From Deltaproteobacteria bacterium (GTDB lineage Bacteria; Myxococcota_A; UBA796; SXON01), in NCBI GenBank assembly GCA_014191855.1, contig BJHF01000014.1, positions 20,321 through 84,320 of the forward strand: a stretch of 64,000 nt of DNA, in the 5' to 3' direction. The notes beneath the pieces are model-generated. The model was not told the DNA's origin. It was given only the letters and a program-made list of their open reading frames with translations, and ran no database searches. Within the stretch, counting starts at the first letter, position 1. Each line of letters starts with the position of its first letter. Below are positions 49,794 to 59,082 of this stretch, one piece after another. A program made the translations under genes and the position numbers.

Positions 49794-51119
49794 ATGCTCC
49801 CGTTCGTTATGTCGCTCAGCACGGCCTTCGCAACGACGCTCACCGGCGACTTCGTCTCAATCGACTACAATTCAGGGGGAACCTGGAACGACGCCACGCT
49901 CGGCACCGGCTTCCGCCTGTTGATTGACGACGTTTGGGTGGACTTCTCCTACGCGGGGGTGGCGTACCAGACGTGGGCAATCGCGTACGAGGTTGAGGGC
50001 GAGGGCGTCGACGCATGGGCCAACTCAGCCCTGGGGAACCAGGTGATCGTGCGCTCGATCACGGATGTCTCGGCGAACGGCCAGCTCATCCTTGAGGCGG
50101 TGTACCAAACGGGGGAGTTGACCGTCACCAAGCTCGAATGGTTCAACGCGGGCGGTCGCGCCGTTGGCGTTTCATTCGCCATCACGAACAACTCCGCAAA
50201 CAACGTGGACGACCTGCGCGTGCTCTACGCCGTGGACCCCGACCCGGACGCCACCGCGTATGCGGACTACAACACGCTCAACGACGTGCTCGACGCCGAC
50301 GGGGACGGCGTGGACGACTGGGCGCAGGCCCCCGGCTCAACGACCGGCGCCGGACTCGGATTCCTGGCCTGCGACGCCGAGTCGGCCACCCTCGGGTTCT
50401 GGTCGGACTGGAGCACGAGCACGAACGCCGATCCACTGCTCACCGACCCGGCTGGCGCGGCCTCGGACTCGGCGATGGGGCTGCGCTGGACCGCCGACGA
50501 CGCGCTGGCTCCCGGCGCGTCGATCGCCTTCCGGCTGGTGGTCGGGGCGGGAATCAGCCCCGAAGGCGCGCTGGAGAGCGCCCTTGAGCTCGGCGCGACG
50601 GCCTGTTGTGACGGGGATGGCGATGGCACAGACGCGCTCGCCTGTGGCGGCACCGATTGCGACGACGCAAACCCGGGGATCAACGCCGCCGCAACCGACA
50701 TTCCCTACGACGGGATCGACCAGGACTGCACCGGCGCCGACGTGTACGATGTCGACGGCGACGGAGAGAGCGCCATCGCGGCGGGCGGTCGCGACTGCGA
50801 TGACAACGACGCTCGCGCGTTCACGGCGGCCGCCGAGGTCTGGTACGACGGGATCGACCAGAACTGTGATGGCAATGACGACGACCAGGATCTCGACGGC
50901 TACGTGCTCGCGTACGACTGCGACGACGAAGATCCCTCGATCCACGACGATTGCCCTGAGCTGGACACCGACAGCAACGACCCGATCCGCGCCGACGGGG
51001 GCTGCGGGTGCAGCGCAGGAAGCAGGGGAGCGGGCGCTGCGGGCGTCGCCTTCGTGCTCGCGTTGGTGTCGCGGCGCCGACGGGTAGCGTGGCATCGCCG
51101 CGACTCGGCTCCAGCCTAA
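49794..51119 (+). CDS. Secreted MopE-like metal-binding repeat protein with MYXO-CTERM-like tail
   Basis: A 441-residue protein with a signal peptide (MLPFVMSLSTAFATT). Residues about 20-265 form a beta-rich domain. Residues about 280-400 carry three MopE-type calcium-binding repeats (YDGIDQDCTGADVYDVDGDG, VWYDGIDQNCDGNDDDQDL), and the end reads GGCGCSAGSRGAGAAGVAFV followed by LALVSRRRR, a MYXO-CTERM-type sorting tail with a GCGC core, a hydrophobic helix and Arg. In myxobacteria these tails are cleaved or processed to place the protein on the outer surface. Confidence 0.82.
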   Translation: MLPFVMSLSTAFATTLTGDFVSIDYNSGGTWNDATLGTGFRLLIDDVWVDFSYAGVAYQTWAIAYEVEGEGVDAWANSALGNQVIVRSITDVSANGQLILEAVYQTGELTVTKLEWFNAGGRAVGVSFAITNNSANNVDDLRVLYAVDPDPDATAYADYNTLNDVLDADGDGVDDWAQAPGSTTGAGLGFLACDAESATLGFWSDWSTSTNADPLLTDPAGAASDSAMGLRWTADDALAPGASIAFRLVVGAGISPEGALESALELGATACCDGDGDGTDALACGGTDCDDANPGINAAATDIPYDGIDQDCTGADVYDVDGDGESAIAAGGRDCDDNDARAFTAAAEVWYDGIDQNCDGNDDDQDLDGYVLAYDCDDEDPSIHDDCPELDTDSNDPIRADGGCGCSAGSRGAGAAGVAFVLALVSRRRRVAWHRRDSAPA

Positions 51120-51439
51120 AGTCTCCAGCCTCCAGCCGAAGCGCCGCAGACGCTCCCCAGCGACATTCCGTGACAAAGCTGTTGACGGTGTCCGGGGGCC
51201 GTGACTACAACGTGGCCGCACCCCCGACTCGGAGCTCCGATGTACGACACCATCCCCTGCCAGCGAAGCGCCGCGGTGGGTGTCGTTCCCGGCACCCGGT
51301 GTCGTCCCGACACGAATCCGCGCGCTTGACGTTCCACCGCTAACGGTGGAGCTCCGCCCCGAAACGGGGCGTTCTTCCGGCGTGCCCCGCACGCTCTGCC
51401 CGCAAGCCGGGCCCCTCTCTCGCCGCGCGCGAGGTTGTC
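51120..51439. other. Intergenic region upstream of MATE gene
   Basis: A 320-base gap without a gene. Its first part (51120-51320) shows no clear signal. From 51326 TTGACG is followed by a run of short hairpins described separately. No matching -10 is seen 17 bases after it. Confidence 0.5.
51333..51435 (+). promoter_or_regulatory. Structured leader of MATE gene (candidate cis-regulatory RNA)
   Basis: Five consecutive short hairpins lie directly before the ATG at 51440: TCCACCG-CTAA-CGGTGGA (51333-51350), CGCCCCG-AAA-CGGGGCG (51355-51371), GCGTGC-CCC-GCACGC (51380-51394), GCCCG-CAAGC-CGGGC (51398-51412) and CTCGC...GCGAG (about 51419-51433). Stems are perfect. I could not match the array to any known riboswitch family. 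Only a comparative-sequence search for compensatory changes would settle it. Confidence 0.4.
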
Positions 51440-52783
51440 ATGTCTTGGTACTCCGGCCCCCAGCGCATCCTGCGCCTCGCATGGCCCGTCATGATCTCGA
51501 TGATGAGCTACTCGCTCATGTCCGCCGCCGACGCCATCTTCGTCGGCCGCCTCGGCACCGTCCCCCTCGCCGCGATCGGCCTCGCCGTAACCGGCACGTT
51601 CCTGTTCATCGGGCTGCCGATGGGCCTCGTACGCGGCCTCCGTGTCGCGACAGCACAAGCCACCGGAGCCGAGCGATCGGCCACCGTGGAGGTGCTGGGT
51701 TGGCAGGCGGTGTGGTTGGCGCTCGGCACCGGCCTTGCCGTCGTGATCGCATCGCCACTCGGCGCGCCCATGTTCCACCTGCTCGGTGCAACTTCGGCCG
51801 TTCGGGAGGAGGCGCTCGCGTACTTCATGGTTCGCGTGTACGCGGCCCCCATCGCGCTCCTGGTGATGGCCTTCACCGCCTGGTTCGAGGGGCGCGGGGA
51901 CACCCGCACCCCCATGGCCGCAAACGTGACCGCAAACCTGCTCTGTGTCGCCCTCGACGCGGTGCTGGTCAGCGGCGCGGGCCCCATCCCTGCCCTGGGC
52001 ATCCGGGGCGCGGCCTGGGCAGGCGTCACCTCGCTCTCCGTAGCGGCCCTCTGGCTGCTCCGGGCGGCGTGGCCCACCCTCCGGCGCGTGCGGTGGCGTC
52101 CCCATCGGGCGTTACTGGCCGAGAGCTTCCGGCTCGGGTTGCCCATCGGCGTGCAGCGCTTGTTGGACATCTTCGCCTGGACCCTGCTCACGGGCGTGCT
52201 CGCGTCGATCAGCGACGTGGAGCTCGCCGCCCACGTGATCGCGATCCGGGTGTTGATGCTCAGCTTCTTGCCCGGCCTCGCGATCGCGGAAGCGACGGCG
52301 GTGCTCGTGGGCCAGGCGGTGGGCGCGAGGAAGCCCGACGATGCACACGCGGCGTGGCGTGCCGGCTCGTGGACGGCGGTGGTGGTGATGGCGGTGGGCG
52401 GGCTCGGCTTCGTGCTGGCCCCGCACCTGCTCATCTCCGCGTTCGGCGCCGCGCCTGAAGTGGTCCCGATCGCCCGCAACCTGCTCTGGATCGCCGCAGC
52501 GTTCCAGCTCGTGGATGCGGTCGCGACCGTGACCTACTTCTCGCTCGACGGCGCCGGCGACACCCGCTTCACCCTCGTGGCCAGCCTCACGCTCTCCTGG
52601 TTCGTGAAGCTGCCCGTCGGCGTGCTGCTCGCCCGTTACGCACACCTGGGCGCGGTGGGAGCGTGGCTCGGGTTGACCGGGGAGATCGTGCTGTTGCTTG
52701 TGGTGCTGCTGTGGCGGTGGCGCTCGCGGCGGTGGTTTGTGGAGCCGGCGATTCGGGCGGCTACCGTGGTCGCGACGGCGTGA
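51440..52783 (+). CDS. MATE-family multidrug/toxin efflux transporter
   Basis: A 447-residue integral membrane protein with about 12 helices in two bundles. MATE signatures are VMISMMSYSLMSAADAIFVGRLG, AFTAWFEGRGDTRTPMAANV at the end of the first half, LGLPIGVQRLLDIFAWTLLTG, VLVGQAVGARKPDDA, and TYFSLDGAGDTRFTLVASL near the C-terminus. MATE proteins export cationic drugs or metabolites with Na+ or H+. The start at 51440 follows a structured leader. It ends about 180 bases before the opposite-strand TSP3 gene. Confidence 0.93.
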   Translation: MSWYSGPQRILRLAWPVMISMMSYSLMSAADAIFVGRLGTVPLAAIGLAVTGTFLFIGLPMGLVRGLRVATAQATGAERSATVEVLGWQAVWLALGTGLAVVIASPLGAPMFHLLGATSAVREEALAYFMVRVYAAPIALLVMAFTAWFEGRGDTRTPMAANVTANLLCVALDAVLVSGAGPIPALGIRGAAWAGVTSLSVAALWLLRAAWPTLRRVRWRPHRALLAESFRLGLPIGVQRLLDIFAWTLLTGVLASISDVELAAHVIAIRVLMLSFLPGLAIAEATAVLVGQAVGARKPDDAHAAWRAGSWTAVVVMAVGGLGFVLAPHLLISAFGAAPEVVPIARNLLWIAAAFQLVDAVATVTYFSLDGAGDTRFTLVASLTLSWFVKLPVGVLLARYAHLGAVGAWLGLTGEIVLLLVVLLWRWRSRRWFVEPAIRAATVVATA

Positions 52784-52964
52784 GTGGAGGGCCGGCGGGG
52801 GGTGACCCTCGCCGGCCTGTTTGCGTTTTGGAAACGGCGCAGGAAAGTTGGGGCGATGCTCGCGGCCCGGTCCCCTTCCTCGGGCGGATCGTCTGGGAGC
52901 ATCGCGGCGCGTCCGTGAACAGGTGGCGGACGTCCAGGGAATCGCCCCAGGACGCCGCCGCGGC

Positions 52965-54056
52965 CTACTTTCCGGAGCGACGCCGACGCAAAAGCGTGAG
53001 GCCGACGAGCGCCGGCAACAGCGCGAGAGCGCTGCCGGTCGGCGAGGTGCTGCAACTGCAGCCCACTTTGGTGTCCCCGGTGCCCCCGGTGTCGTCGGTG
53101 TCCCCGGAGCCTCCCGTGTCGGTGTCGCTGTCCCCAGTGTCGCTGTCCCCAGTGTCGACGGTACCAGTGTCGCCGGTGTCATCCGGCGCGTCGCAGGCGT
53201 CGCCGATTCCGTCTCCGTCGGCGTCCGCCTGGTCTTCATTCCCGTCGAGCGGACAATTATCCACGTCGGCGCACACGCCGTCGCTGTCCTCATCGTTGGC
53301 CGCATCCGCCGGGCAAGCGTCGCAGGCGTCGCCCACGCCATCGCCGTCGCTGTCGGTCTGGCTCGGGTTTGCGTCGATCGGGCAGTTGTCCACGTCGCCG
53401 CACACGCCGTCGGCGTCCGCGTCGTTGGCCGCGTCGGCCGGGCAGTCGTCGCAGGCGTCGCCGAGTCCGTCGGCGTCGGTATCGACCTGGGCGTCATTGG
53501 CGTCGCTCGGACAGTTATCGACGCTGTCGCACACGCTGTCTGCGTCGGCGTCCGCGCAGACGAGGACGTCCAGGGTGGTGCAGTCGGCGCCGTCCCCGGT
53601 GAGGAGGCCGTCTCCGTCTGCGGCCACACCGCAGCCGAACAGGGTGTAGGTGCCCTCCGTGGCCGGGGCGGTCCATTCGAACGAAAACGTGGCGACGTCG
53701 CCCACGAAAGCCCGAGGTGTGGTGTGGGTTACCTCGCCGGAGCTGACCTGCGCACCGGCGTCGGTGGTGCCCAGCGCGCCGGCGTCGGCCGAGACGTCGA
53801 ACCCGCCAACCGACGCGAGCGTCGCGGCGACCTCAAAGGTGTAGGCGTTGGCGACCGAGGAAGGCGCTACCTGCAGCGGTCCGTCGAGCGAAGAAGCGGG
53901 ACTGAACGCGCCGCTGCTGTGGCACATGTCGCAGGTGGAGGCGGTTTGGCCAGAAAAGCCCGTCATTCCATCGTCGTTGGCCCAGGCGGCGCCGGGCGCG
54001 GTGAGGGCGGTGAAGGTGGCGAGCGCGGAGAGGAACACGGTGGAGCGAGTTTGCAT
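52965..54056 (-). CDS. CXXCH-containing secreted protein with TSP3 repeats and MYXO-CTERM-like tail
   Basis: A 363-residue protein. Signal peptide ends near AWAND. Cys42-Asp-Met-Cys45-His46 (STCDMCHSSG) is a c-type heme-binding motif, close to the N-terminus, followed by a beta domain (AYTFEVAATLASVGGFDVSAD, GDVATFSFEWTAPATEGTYTLFGCG) like reelin/choice-of-anchor modules. Thrombospondin type 3 calcium repeats follow (DADADSVCDSVDNCPSD, TDADGLGDACDDCP and others), then a DTGDSDTGDSDTDTGG spacer and a tail VGCSCSTSPTGSALALLPAL ending RRRR. The tail is MYXO-CTERM-like. It may be a surface-exposed calcium-bound cytochrome. Confidence 0.85.
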   Translation of the reverse strand: MQTRSTVFLSALATFTALTAPGAAWANDDGMTGFSGQTASTCDMCHSSGAFSPASSLDGPLQVAPSSVANAYTFEVAATLASVGGFDVSADAGALGTTDAGAQVSSGEVTHTTPRAFVGDVATFSFEWTAPATEGTYTLFGCGVAADGDGLLTGDGADCTTLDVLVCADADADSVCDSVDNCPSDANDAQVDTDADGLGDACDDCPADAANDADADGVCGDVDNCPIDANPSQTDSDGDGVGDACDACPADAANDEDSDGVCADVDNCPLDGNEDQADADGDGIGDACDAPDDTGDTGTVDTGDSDTGDSDTDTGGSGDTDDTGGTGDTKVGCSCSTSPTGSALALLPALVGLTLLRRRRSGK

Positions 54057-54537
54057 GGAGGTCGGTACAGCACGATCCGTGCCGGGGCGCGGGGGCGGCG
54101 CGCGCGGCGTCGGAGTGACCCGCGGCGGGTAGCGGGCGCCCTGCCCGTGAGCTCGCGCCGGCAGTCGCCGCTCCGCTGCCGCCCGATTCTCACAACATCG
54201 AGGGCGGCTGGCCGCCCCTCGCGATGTGAGAACGTTTCATGGGTGTTTTTCTCACATCTGGCCGCGGGAGGGCCTCGCTCGAAGGGTTGTGAGAATCTCA
54301 GGCCGTTTCCTTCTCATCACGCCGTTAGTGACTCTCAAAACAGCGACAGCGAGCGGTCCCCACTGCCGTTATGAGAACTGCGTCGCGACACCGCAATTGC
54401 TACGCACCACTCCCCGCCGCGCCTCCGCGTGACCCTTCCCGGCTTCGGACCCAAGTCGCCCTCCGCGGCCTCACCCGCGATGCGTTCCTACCCAAGCCTG
54501 ACCTCGCGACCAGGCTGCAGCATCGCCCCGATCATCC
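54057..54537. other. Gene-free stretch containing a three-unit palindromic array
   Basis: 480 bases between the start of the TSP3 gene and the end of the M13 peptidase gene. No credible gene was found; small frames here are Arg/Ser-rich shadows. The stretch around 54187-54377 has three tandem units bounded by TTCTCA and TGAGAA, listed separately. Confidence 0.6.
54187..54377. repeat. Three tandem palindromic units bounded by TTCTCA/TGAGAA
   Basis: TTCTCA occurs at 54187, 54249 and 54311, exactly 62 bases apart, and each is followed by its complement TGAGAA at 54227, 54290 and 54372. Units 1 and 2 share TTCTCAC/GTGAGAA ends and can pair further inward (unit 1: TTCTCACA with TGTGAGAA, then CGAGGGCGGC with GCCGCCCCTC). 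Unit 3 is longer and less symmetric. Such arrays are found in promoter operators and in REP-like elements. Confidence 0.55.
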
Positions 54538-56628
54538 CTACCAAACCTCACACTGCTTCGCCGGCCGCATTCCGCTGCCGACGGCACACCCAAAGGCGGC
54601 GTGGAATTCCGGCAGATTCTGCAACGGACCCAACACCCGGAACCGATTCGGACTGTGGGGGTTCGAAGCCACGATCATCTTGTCGTACTGCGGCGAGGAC
54701 ACCGTGCACCAGTTCTGGGCGTACGCCACGAAGAACAACTGATCCTGGTTTAGCGTAGCGATCCCAGTGGGCTCCTTGTACCCGGCCGTGGCCTGGAACG
54801 CGCGGTAGGAAGCGCGCACACCGCCAAGGTCGCCGATGTTTTCGCCCAACGTAAGGTCCCCCTTTACGTGAGTGCCGTCGGCGATGGCGAAGCCGTCGAA
54901 CTGCTCCTTCACACACTTGGTTTGTGCCTCGTAGCGCGTGGAAACCTCGGGCGACCACCACTCGGTCATCTTGCCATCGCCATCGAACTTGCGGCCTTGA
55001 TCGTCGAAGCCGTGGGAGAGCTCGTGCCCCATCACCGCGCCGATCGCGCCGTAGTTGCGTGCGGCCGGGAAATCACGGCTGAAGAACGGCGCCTGGAGGA
55101 TGCCGGCGGGGTAGGCAAACTCGTTCGTGAGCGGATTGTAGTAGGCATTGACCGTCTGCGGGGTCATATACCACTCGTTGCGGTCCACGGGCTGGCCAAC
55201 CTTCACGAGGTTGCGCTCGTGCTCAAACACGGCGGCGGCGAGCACATTGGTCACGTGCGAGTAGGGCGTGACCTGAAGCTTGGAGTAATCGCGCCACTTG
55301 TCCGGGTACCCGATCTTCTTCCCGATCTTGGCGGACTTTTCCTTCGCTCGCTCCCGCGTGGTGTCGTCCATCCAGGCCAGGCTGGGCAAGCCCGCCACAA
55401 ACGCCGCTTGGATGTCCCCAAGCATCCCCTTCGCAACCTCCTTGCTGTCGCCCGGGAACGCCTTTTCCACGTAGTAGCGGCCCGCCACCTCCCCGACCGC
55501 CGTGTTGGTGTGGGCGATGCAGCGCTTCCACCGCGGCTCCGGCTCCTTCCGGCCCAGCAGGTTGGCCTGGAACATCGAGAAATCTTCGAGGAAGATGCGC
55601 TTCGCGAGGTTCGGCGCAAACGCATGGATCGTGTGGAACCGCAGATAAGCCCGCAGGGTAGACACATCCGCATCGTCGAGGATCTTCTCGAACTTCTTGA
55701 AGGTGCCCGGCGCGTCGATCGAGATGTCCATCACCTCGGTACCGCCCATCGCGTTGAGCCACTCGCCCCAGTGCAGCTTCGGCGTGAGCTTGATGAGGCC
55801 CGCCCGATCGATCTTGTTGTAGCTCTTGGCCGGATCGCGCAGCTCCGCCTTGTTCACCCAGGCCTCCGCCAGCTTCGTTTCGAACGCCACCACCTCGGCG
55901 GCTTGCCCCGGAGCGTCCTTCGCCTGCACCCCTGAGAACTCCAGCATCTTTGCGACGTGCGCCTGATAGTCGGCGAGCGTCTTCTTCCCGGCGTCGTCGG
56001 TCGGGAAGTAGTAGTCCTTGTCGGGGAGCGCGAGCCCGCCCTCGGCGAGGTAGAGGATGTTGCGGTTCGGATCCTTGAAGTCGCCCTCGATGCCGGCGTC
56101 CACGATGCCGGAAACGCCCATCGTGCTGAGATGGCCCGCGGTGCGCATGAAGGTCTTCACGCTCTTCACACCGTCGATCTCCTTGAACAGCGGCTGGAGC
56201 ATCACGGTGTCCTCGGCGTCGATCGCCTTGTCCTCCATGCAGCTTCCGTAGGTTTCCCCCAGCTTCCGCCAGTCGTCGTCCTTGCCCTTCGGGTTGAGCG
56301 CCGCGGACTCCACGATGGCCTTCACCGTGTCGAGGTTGCGATCGCGGATCGTGGAGAAGCTACGCCCATACGCGGGCTTGTCAGCCGGGAGCGGCGTATT
56401 GGCGAGCCAGGTGCCGCAGGCGTACTGGTAGAAGTCGGTGCAGGCGTCGGCCGCGGGGTCGACGGCGGCCAACAGATCCTCCGCCCAGGCTGGCGGCGGC
56501 GCCGGCGCGGGGGGCGCCTCGGGGGCGGGCGGCGGCTTGGGCGCACCTTTACCCTGGGATTTGGACGAGCCCGCGAACGCGGAGTGAGCCGAGGCCAGGA
56601 CAACGAGGAGGAGGAGGAGGGGTCGCAT
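54538..56628 (-). CDS. M13-family (neprilysin/PepO) zinc metallopeptidase
   Basis: A 696-residue secreted peptidase. Signal peptide (AHSAFAGSS), a Pro-rich spacer (APKPPPAPEAPPAPAPPP), then the M13 N-domain ADACTDFYQYACGTWLAN. The C-domain has VNAYYNPLTNEFAYPAGIL, zinc motif HELSH (His535, Glu536, His539), GENIGD (third zinc ligand Glu at 595-600), and the closing CEVW. It would cut peptides in the periplasm or outside. The gene faces away from the thiolase gene at 56717. Confidence 0.95.
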   Translation of the reverse strand: MRPLLLLLVVLASAHSAFAGSSKSQGKGAPKPPPAPEAPPAPAPPPAWAEDLLAAVDPAADACTDFYQYACGTWLANTPLPADKPAYGRSFSTIRDRNLDTVKAIVESAALNPKGKDDDWRKLGETYGSCMEDKAIDAEDTVMLQPLFKEIDGVKSVKTFMRTAGHLSTMGVSGIVDAGIEGDFKDPNRNILYLAEGGLALPDKDYYFPTDDAGKKTLADYQAHVAKMLEFSGVQAKDAPGQAAEVVAFETKLAEAWVNKAELRDPAKSYNKIDRAGLIKLTPKLHWGEWLNAMGGTEVMDISIDAPGTFKKFEKILDDADVSTLRAYLRFHTIHAFAPNLAKRIFLEDFSMFQANLLGRKEPEPRWKRCIAHTNTAVGEVAGRYYVEKAFPGDSKEVAKGMLGDIQAAFVAGLPSLAWMDDTTRERAKEKSAKIGKKIGYPDKWRDYSKLQVTPYSHVTNVLAAAVFEHERNLVKVGQPVDRNEWYMTPQTVNAYYNPLTNEFAYPAGILQAPFFSRDFPAARNYGAIGAVMGHELSHGFDDQGRKFDGDGKMTEWWSPEVSTRYEAQTKCVKEQFDGFAIADGTHVKGDLTLGENIGDLGGVRASYRAFQATAGYKEPTGIATLNQDQLFFVAYAQNWCTVSSPQYDKMIVASNPHSPNRFRVLGPLQNLPEFHAAFGCAVGSGMRPAKQCEVW

Positions 56629-56716
56629 CCCGGGCAGTTATCCGGAAACCGGTGGCGCGGCGCGCGTGGCCACCCCGAGGGGGCTGCGATAGGCGCGGCG
56701 CCACTCCGGAGTCCCC

Positions 56717-57907
56717 TTGGCCCTCTCCCGCGACATCGTCATCCTCTCTGCCTGCCGCACCGCCTTCGGCGCCCAGGGCGGCACTCTCAAGGACATCACG
56801 GCGAACGACCTCGCGGTTCCCACCGCCAAGGCCGCCATCGAGCGCGCCGGCCTCACGGTCGATGACATCGATCACGTCATCTACGGAAATGTCCTTCAAA
56901 CCAGCCACGATGCCATCTATGGCGCACGCCACATCGCGCTGAAGGCGGGGCTCCCGGTGCACACGCCGGCGTACATCGTGCAGCGGCTCTGCGGCTCCGG
57001 CTTCCAGGCCGTCGTCAGCGCCGCGCAGGAGATCCTGAGCGGCCAGGCCAACGCAGTGCTCTGCGGCGGCACCGAAGCGATGAGCATGGCCCCGCACACC
57101 ATCCACGGCCTGCGGGATGGAGCGGCGAAATTCGGCCGCCCGCCGGTGATGAAGGATCTGTTGTGGGAGTGCCTCACCGATTCGCTCAGCGGCCTCGCCA
57201 TGGCGCAAACCGCCGAAAAGCTCGGCGACCAGTACGGCCTGAAGCGCGAGGAGGTGGACGAGGTTGCGGTCGCCAGCCAAGCGCGCTGGCAGGAGGCCAA
57301 CAAGGCCGGCCGGTTCGACGCGGAGATCGTGCCCTTTGTGATCAAAGGCAAGAAGGGCGACATCGAGTTCAAGGTCGATGAGCACCCCCGCGCCACCGAC
57401 ATGGCCACGCTCAGCAAGCTCCCGCCCTACTTCAAGAAGGACGGTCTGATCAGCGCGGGCAACGCCTCTGGCATCTGCGACGGCGCTGCGTCGTTGATCG
57501 TGGCCGACGCGGCGTGGGCCAGCAAGCGCGGCCTCCAGCCGATCGCCCGCCTCGTCGGGTGGGGCGTTTCCGGCTGCGATCCGACGATCATGGGCATCGG
57601 CCCGGCCCCGGCCAGCCGCAACGCCTTCAAGCAGACGGGCCTCGGTCTCGAAGACATGGCGCTGGTGGAGGTGAACGAGGCGTTCGCGCCGCAGTACCTC
57701 GCGGTTGAGCGCGAGCTCGGCCTCGATCGCAGCATCACCAACGTGAACGGTGGCGCCATCGCGCTCGGGCACCCGCTCGGCGCTTCGGGCGCGCGCATCA
57801 CGGGCACGCTGATCCACGAGCTTCGCCGCCGCGGTCAGAAGTACGGCCTCGGCAGCGCATGCATCGGCGGCGGGCAGGGGATCGCGGTGATTGTCGAGGC
57901 GTACTGA
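56717..57907 (+). CDS. Acetyl-CoA acetyltransferase (thiolase)
   Basis: A 396-residue thiolase with the three catalytic blocks: VQRLCGSGFQAVV (nucleophile Cys92), NVNGGAIALGHPLGASGARI (His) and GSACIGGGQGIAVIVEAY (second Cys). It catalyses acetoacetyl-CoA synthesis or cleavage, or 3-ketoacyl-CoA thiolysis; the two types are not told apart here. TTG 56717 is the start, with GGAG seven bases upstream. It is a single gene, 88 bases from the divergent M13 gene. Confidence 0.95.
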   Translation: MALSRDIVILSACRTAFGAQGGTLKDITANDLAVPTAKAAIERAGLTVDDIDHVIYGNVLQTSHDAIYGARHIALKAGLPVHTPAYIVQRLCGSGFQAVVSAAQEILSGQANAVLCGGTEAMSMAPHTIHGLRDGAAKFGRPPVMKDLLWECLTDSLSGLAMAQTAEKLGDQYGLKREEVDEVAVASQARWQEANKAGRFDAEIVPFVIKGKKGDIEFKVDEHPRATDMATLSKLPPYFKKDGLISAGNASGICDGAASLIVADAAWASKRGLQPIARLVGWGVSGCDPTIMGIGPAPASRNAFKQTGLGLEDMALVEVNEAFAPQYLAVERELGLDRSITNVNGGAIALGHPLGASGARITGTLIHELRRRGQKYGLGSACIGGGQGIAVIVEAY

Positions 57908-57988
57908 GGCACGCCGCCGGTTCGGCGCTTGCCCAGCGGCCCTGCGGCGGTGTAGGTTCGCGCCTCACCCGCCCTCCCGCCCGCCTCC

Positions 57989-59080
57989 ATGCTGCTGTTC
58001 CTCGCCGCCTCCGCGTTCGCCCTCCCGGTCGCGCTCTGCGAGCGGGTGTACAAAAGCTCCGAGGTGGAGGACGCGCTGGATGCCGCCGAGGCGAAGTTCT
58101 CCAGTCAGGACGCCCCGGGCTTCGCGACGAGCCACGCCGCGGTTGCGTCGCGCCTCTCCTGCCTTGGTGAGCCGCTGGTTCCCGAGGTGTTGGCGAGGAT
58201 CTACCTCATTGAAGCCCTGAAGTCCTTCCTTGGCAAGGAGTCGAGCCGAACGGCGGCGGCGCTGGCCGGGATGGCGGCATCGAGCCCGGGCTACCAGATC
58301 CCGCTCGCGTTGGTGCCCGATGGCCACCCAGTGAGAAAGGCGATGTCGCGCGCCGGGCAGCTCCTGCGCGATCCGGCGGTGGCCGCGCTCAACCAGCCCG
58401 CGACCGGCTGGATCGAAGCCGACGGCGAGCACCGCGCCGAAGCCGCCACAAACCGGGACGTCGTGCTGCAGCGCTTCGGGGCCGATGGAGCGGTCATCGA
58501 AACCCGCTACGTGCACGTTGGCGAGCCGCTCGACGAGTGGACGGTCGCGGCCCGCGCTGCGGTACCGGTGAAAAAGACGCCGCCCGCCTCCACATCCAAG
58601 GATGCGCCGAGCGGGAGCTGGTCGAGCCGGCACGTGAGCGAAGGCGGGGGGAGCGGCGCAGTGGGCGGCGGCGGAAGCGGCGCACGCCTGGGGCGAATGC
58701 AGGGAAAACCGCATGTGGAAGGAGGATTTGAGCTGGGCGTGCCGATCGGGCTGCGGCTGGGCTACCACGTGGAGGGGGAGGTTGTCCGTAGCGTGGGCGC
58801 CCGCTGCCTGATCACGCCCGCTTTCTCGTTCGAGGAGCTCGACGAAGTGGCCGGCATCCTCGGCCCGAGCGGCTACATCGACTTCGTGATCGGCGACGTT
58901 TGGGACCTCGAAGCCTCGTTTGGCGGCGGCCTGGTCGGGTACGACATCGGCACGTACGGCGGGCTCGCCGTGCAGTACGACCCCTACTCGTTCCTCCAGG
59001 TGAACCTGGGGATCTTCGTCGGCGTGTCGGAGGAGGCACCGTGGCTCGCGCCCGATCTCACGGCGGGCTTCGTCTGGTAG
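57989..59080 (+). CDS. Secreted hypothetical protein with Gly linker and terminal barrel-like domain
   Basis: A 363-residue protein with signal peptide (MLLFLAASAFALP). The N-terminal half is helical (VEDALDAAEAKFSSQDAPGF, EVLARIYLIEALKSFLGKES), possibly TPR-like. A Ser/Gly-rich linker (SEGGGSGAVGGGGSGARLG) leads to about 120 residues of alternating strands ending in TAGFVW, which look like a small outer-membrane beta barrel or lipocalin-like sheet. No family is recognised. Confidence 0.68.
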   Translation: MLLFLAASAFALPVALCERVYKSSEVEDALDAAEAKFSSQDAPGFATSHAAVASRLSCLGEPLVPEVLARIYLIEALKSFLGKESSRTAAALAGMAASSPGYQIPLALVPDGHPVRKAMSRAGQLLRDPAVAALNQPATGWIEADGEHRAEAATNRDVVLQRFGADGAVIETRYVHVGEPLDEWTVAARAAVPVKKTPPASTSKDAPSGSWSSRHVSEGGGSGAVGGGGSGARLGRMQGKPHVEGGFELGVPIGLRLGYHVEGEVVRSVGARCLITPAFSFEELDEVAGILGPSGYIDFVIGDVWDLEASFGGGLVGYDIGTYGGLAVQYDPYSFLQVNLGIFVGVSEEAPWLAPDLTAGFVW

Positions 59081-59082
59081 GC

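Noticed and set aside
51326..51331. TTGACG as -35 of a promoter for the MATE gene
   Set aside because: No acceptable -10 lies 16-18 bases downstream, where hairpin sequence is found instead.
52112..53629. Thr-rich minus-strand frame across the MATE and TSP3 genes
   Set aside because: It is a frame-shifted reading of the Asp-rich TSP3 region and antisense of the transporter; it lacks a ribosome-binding site.
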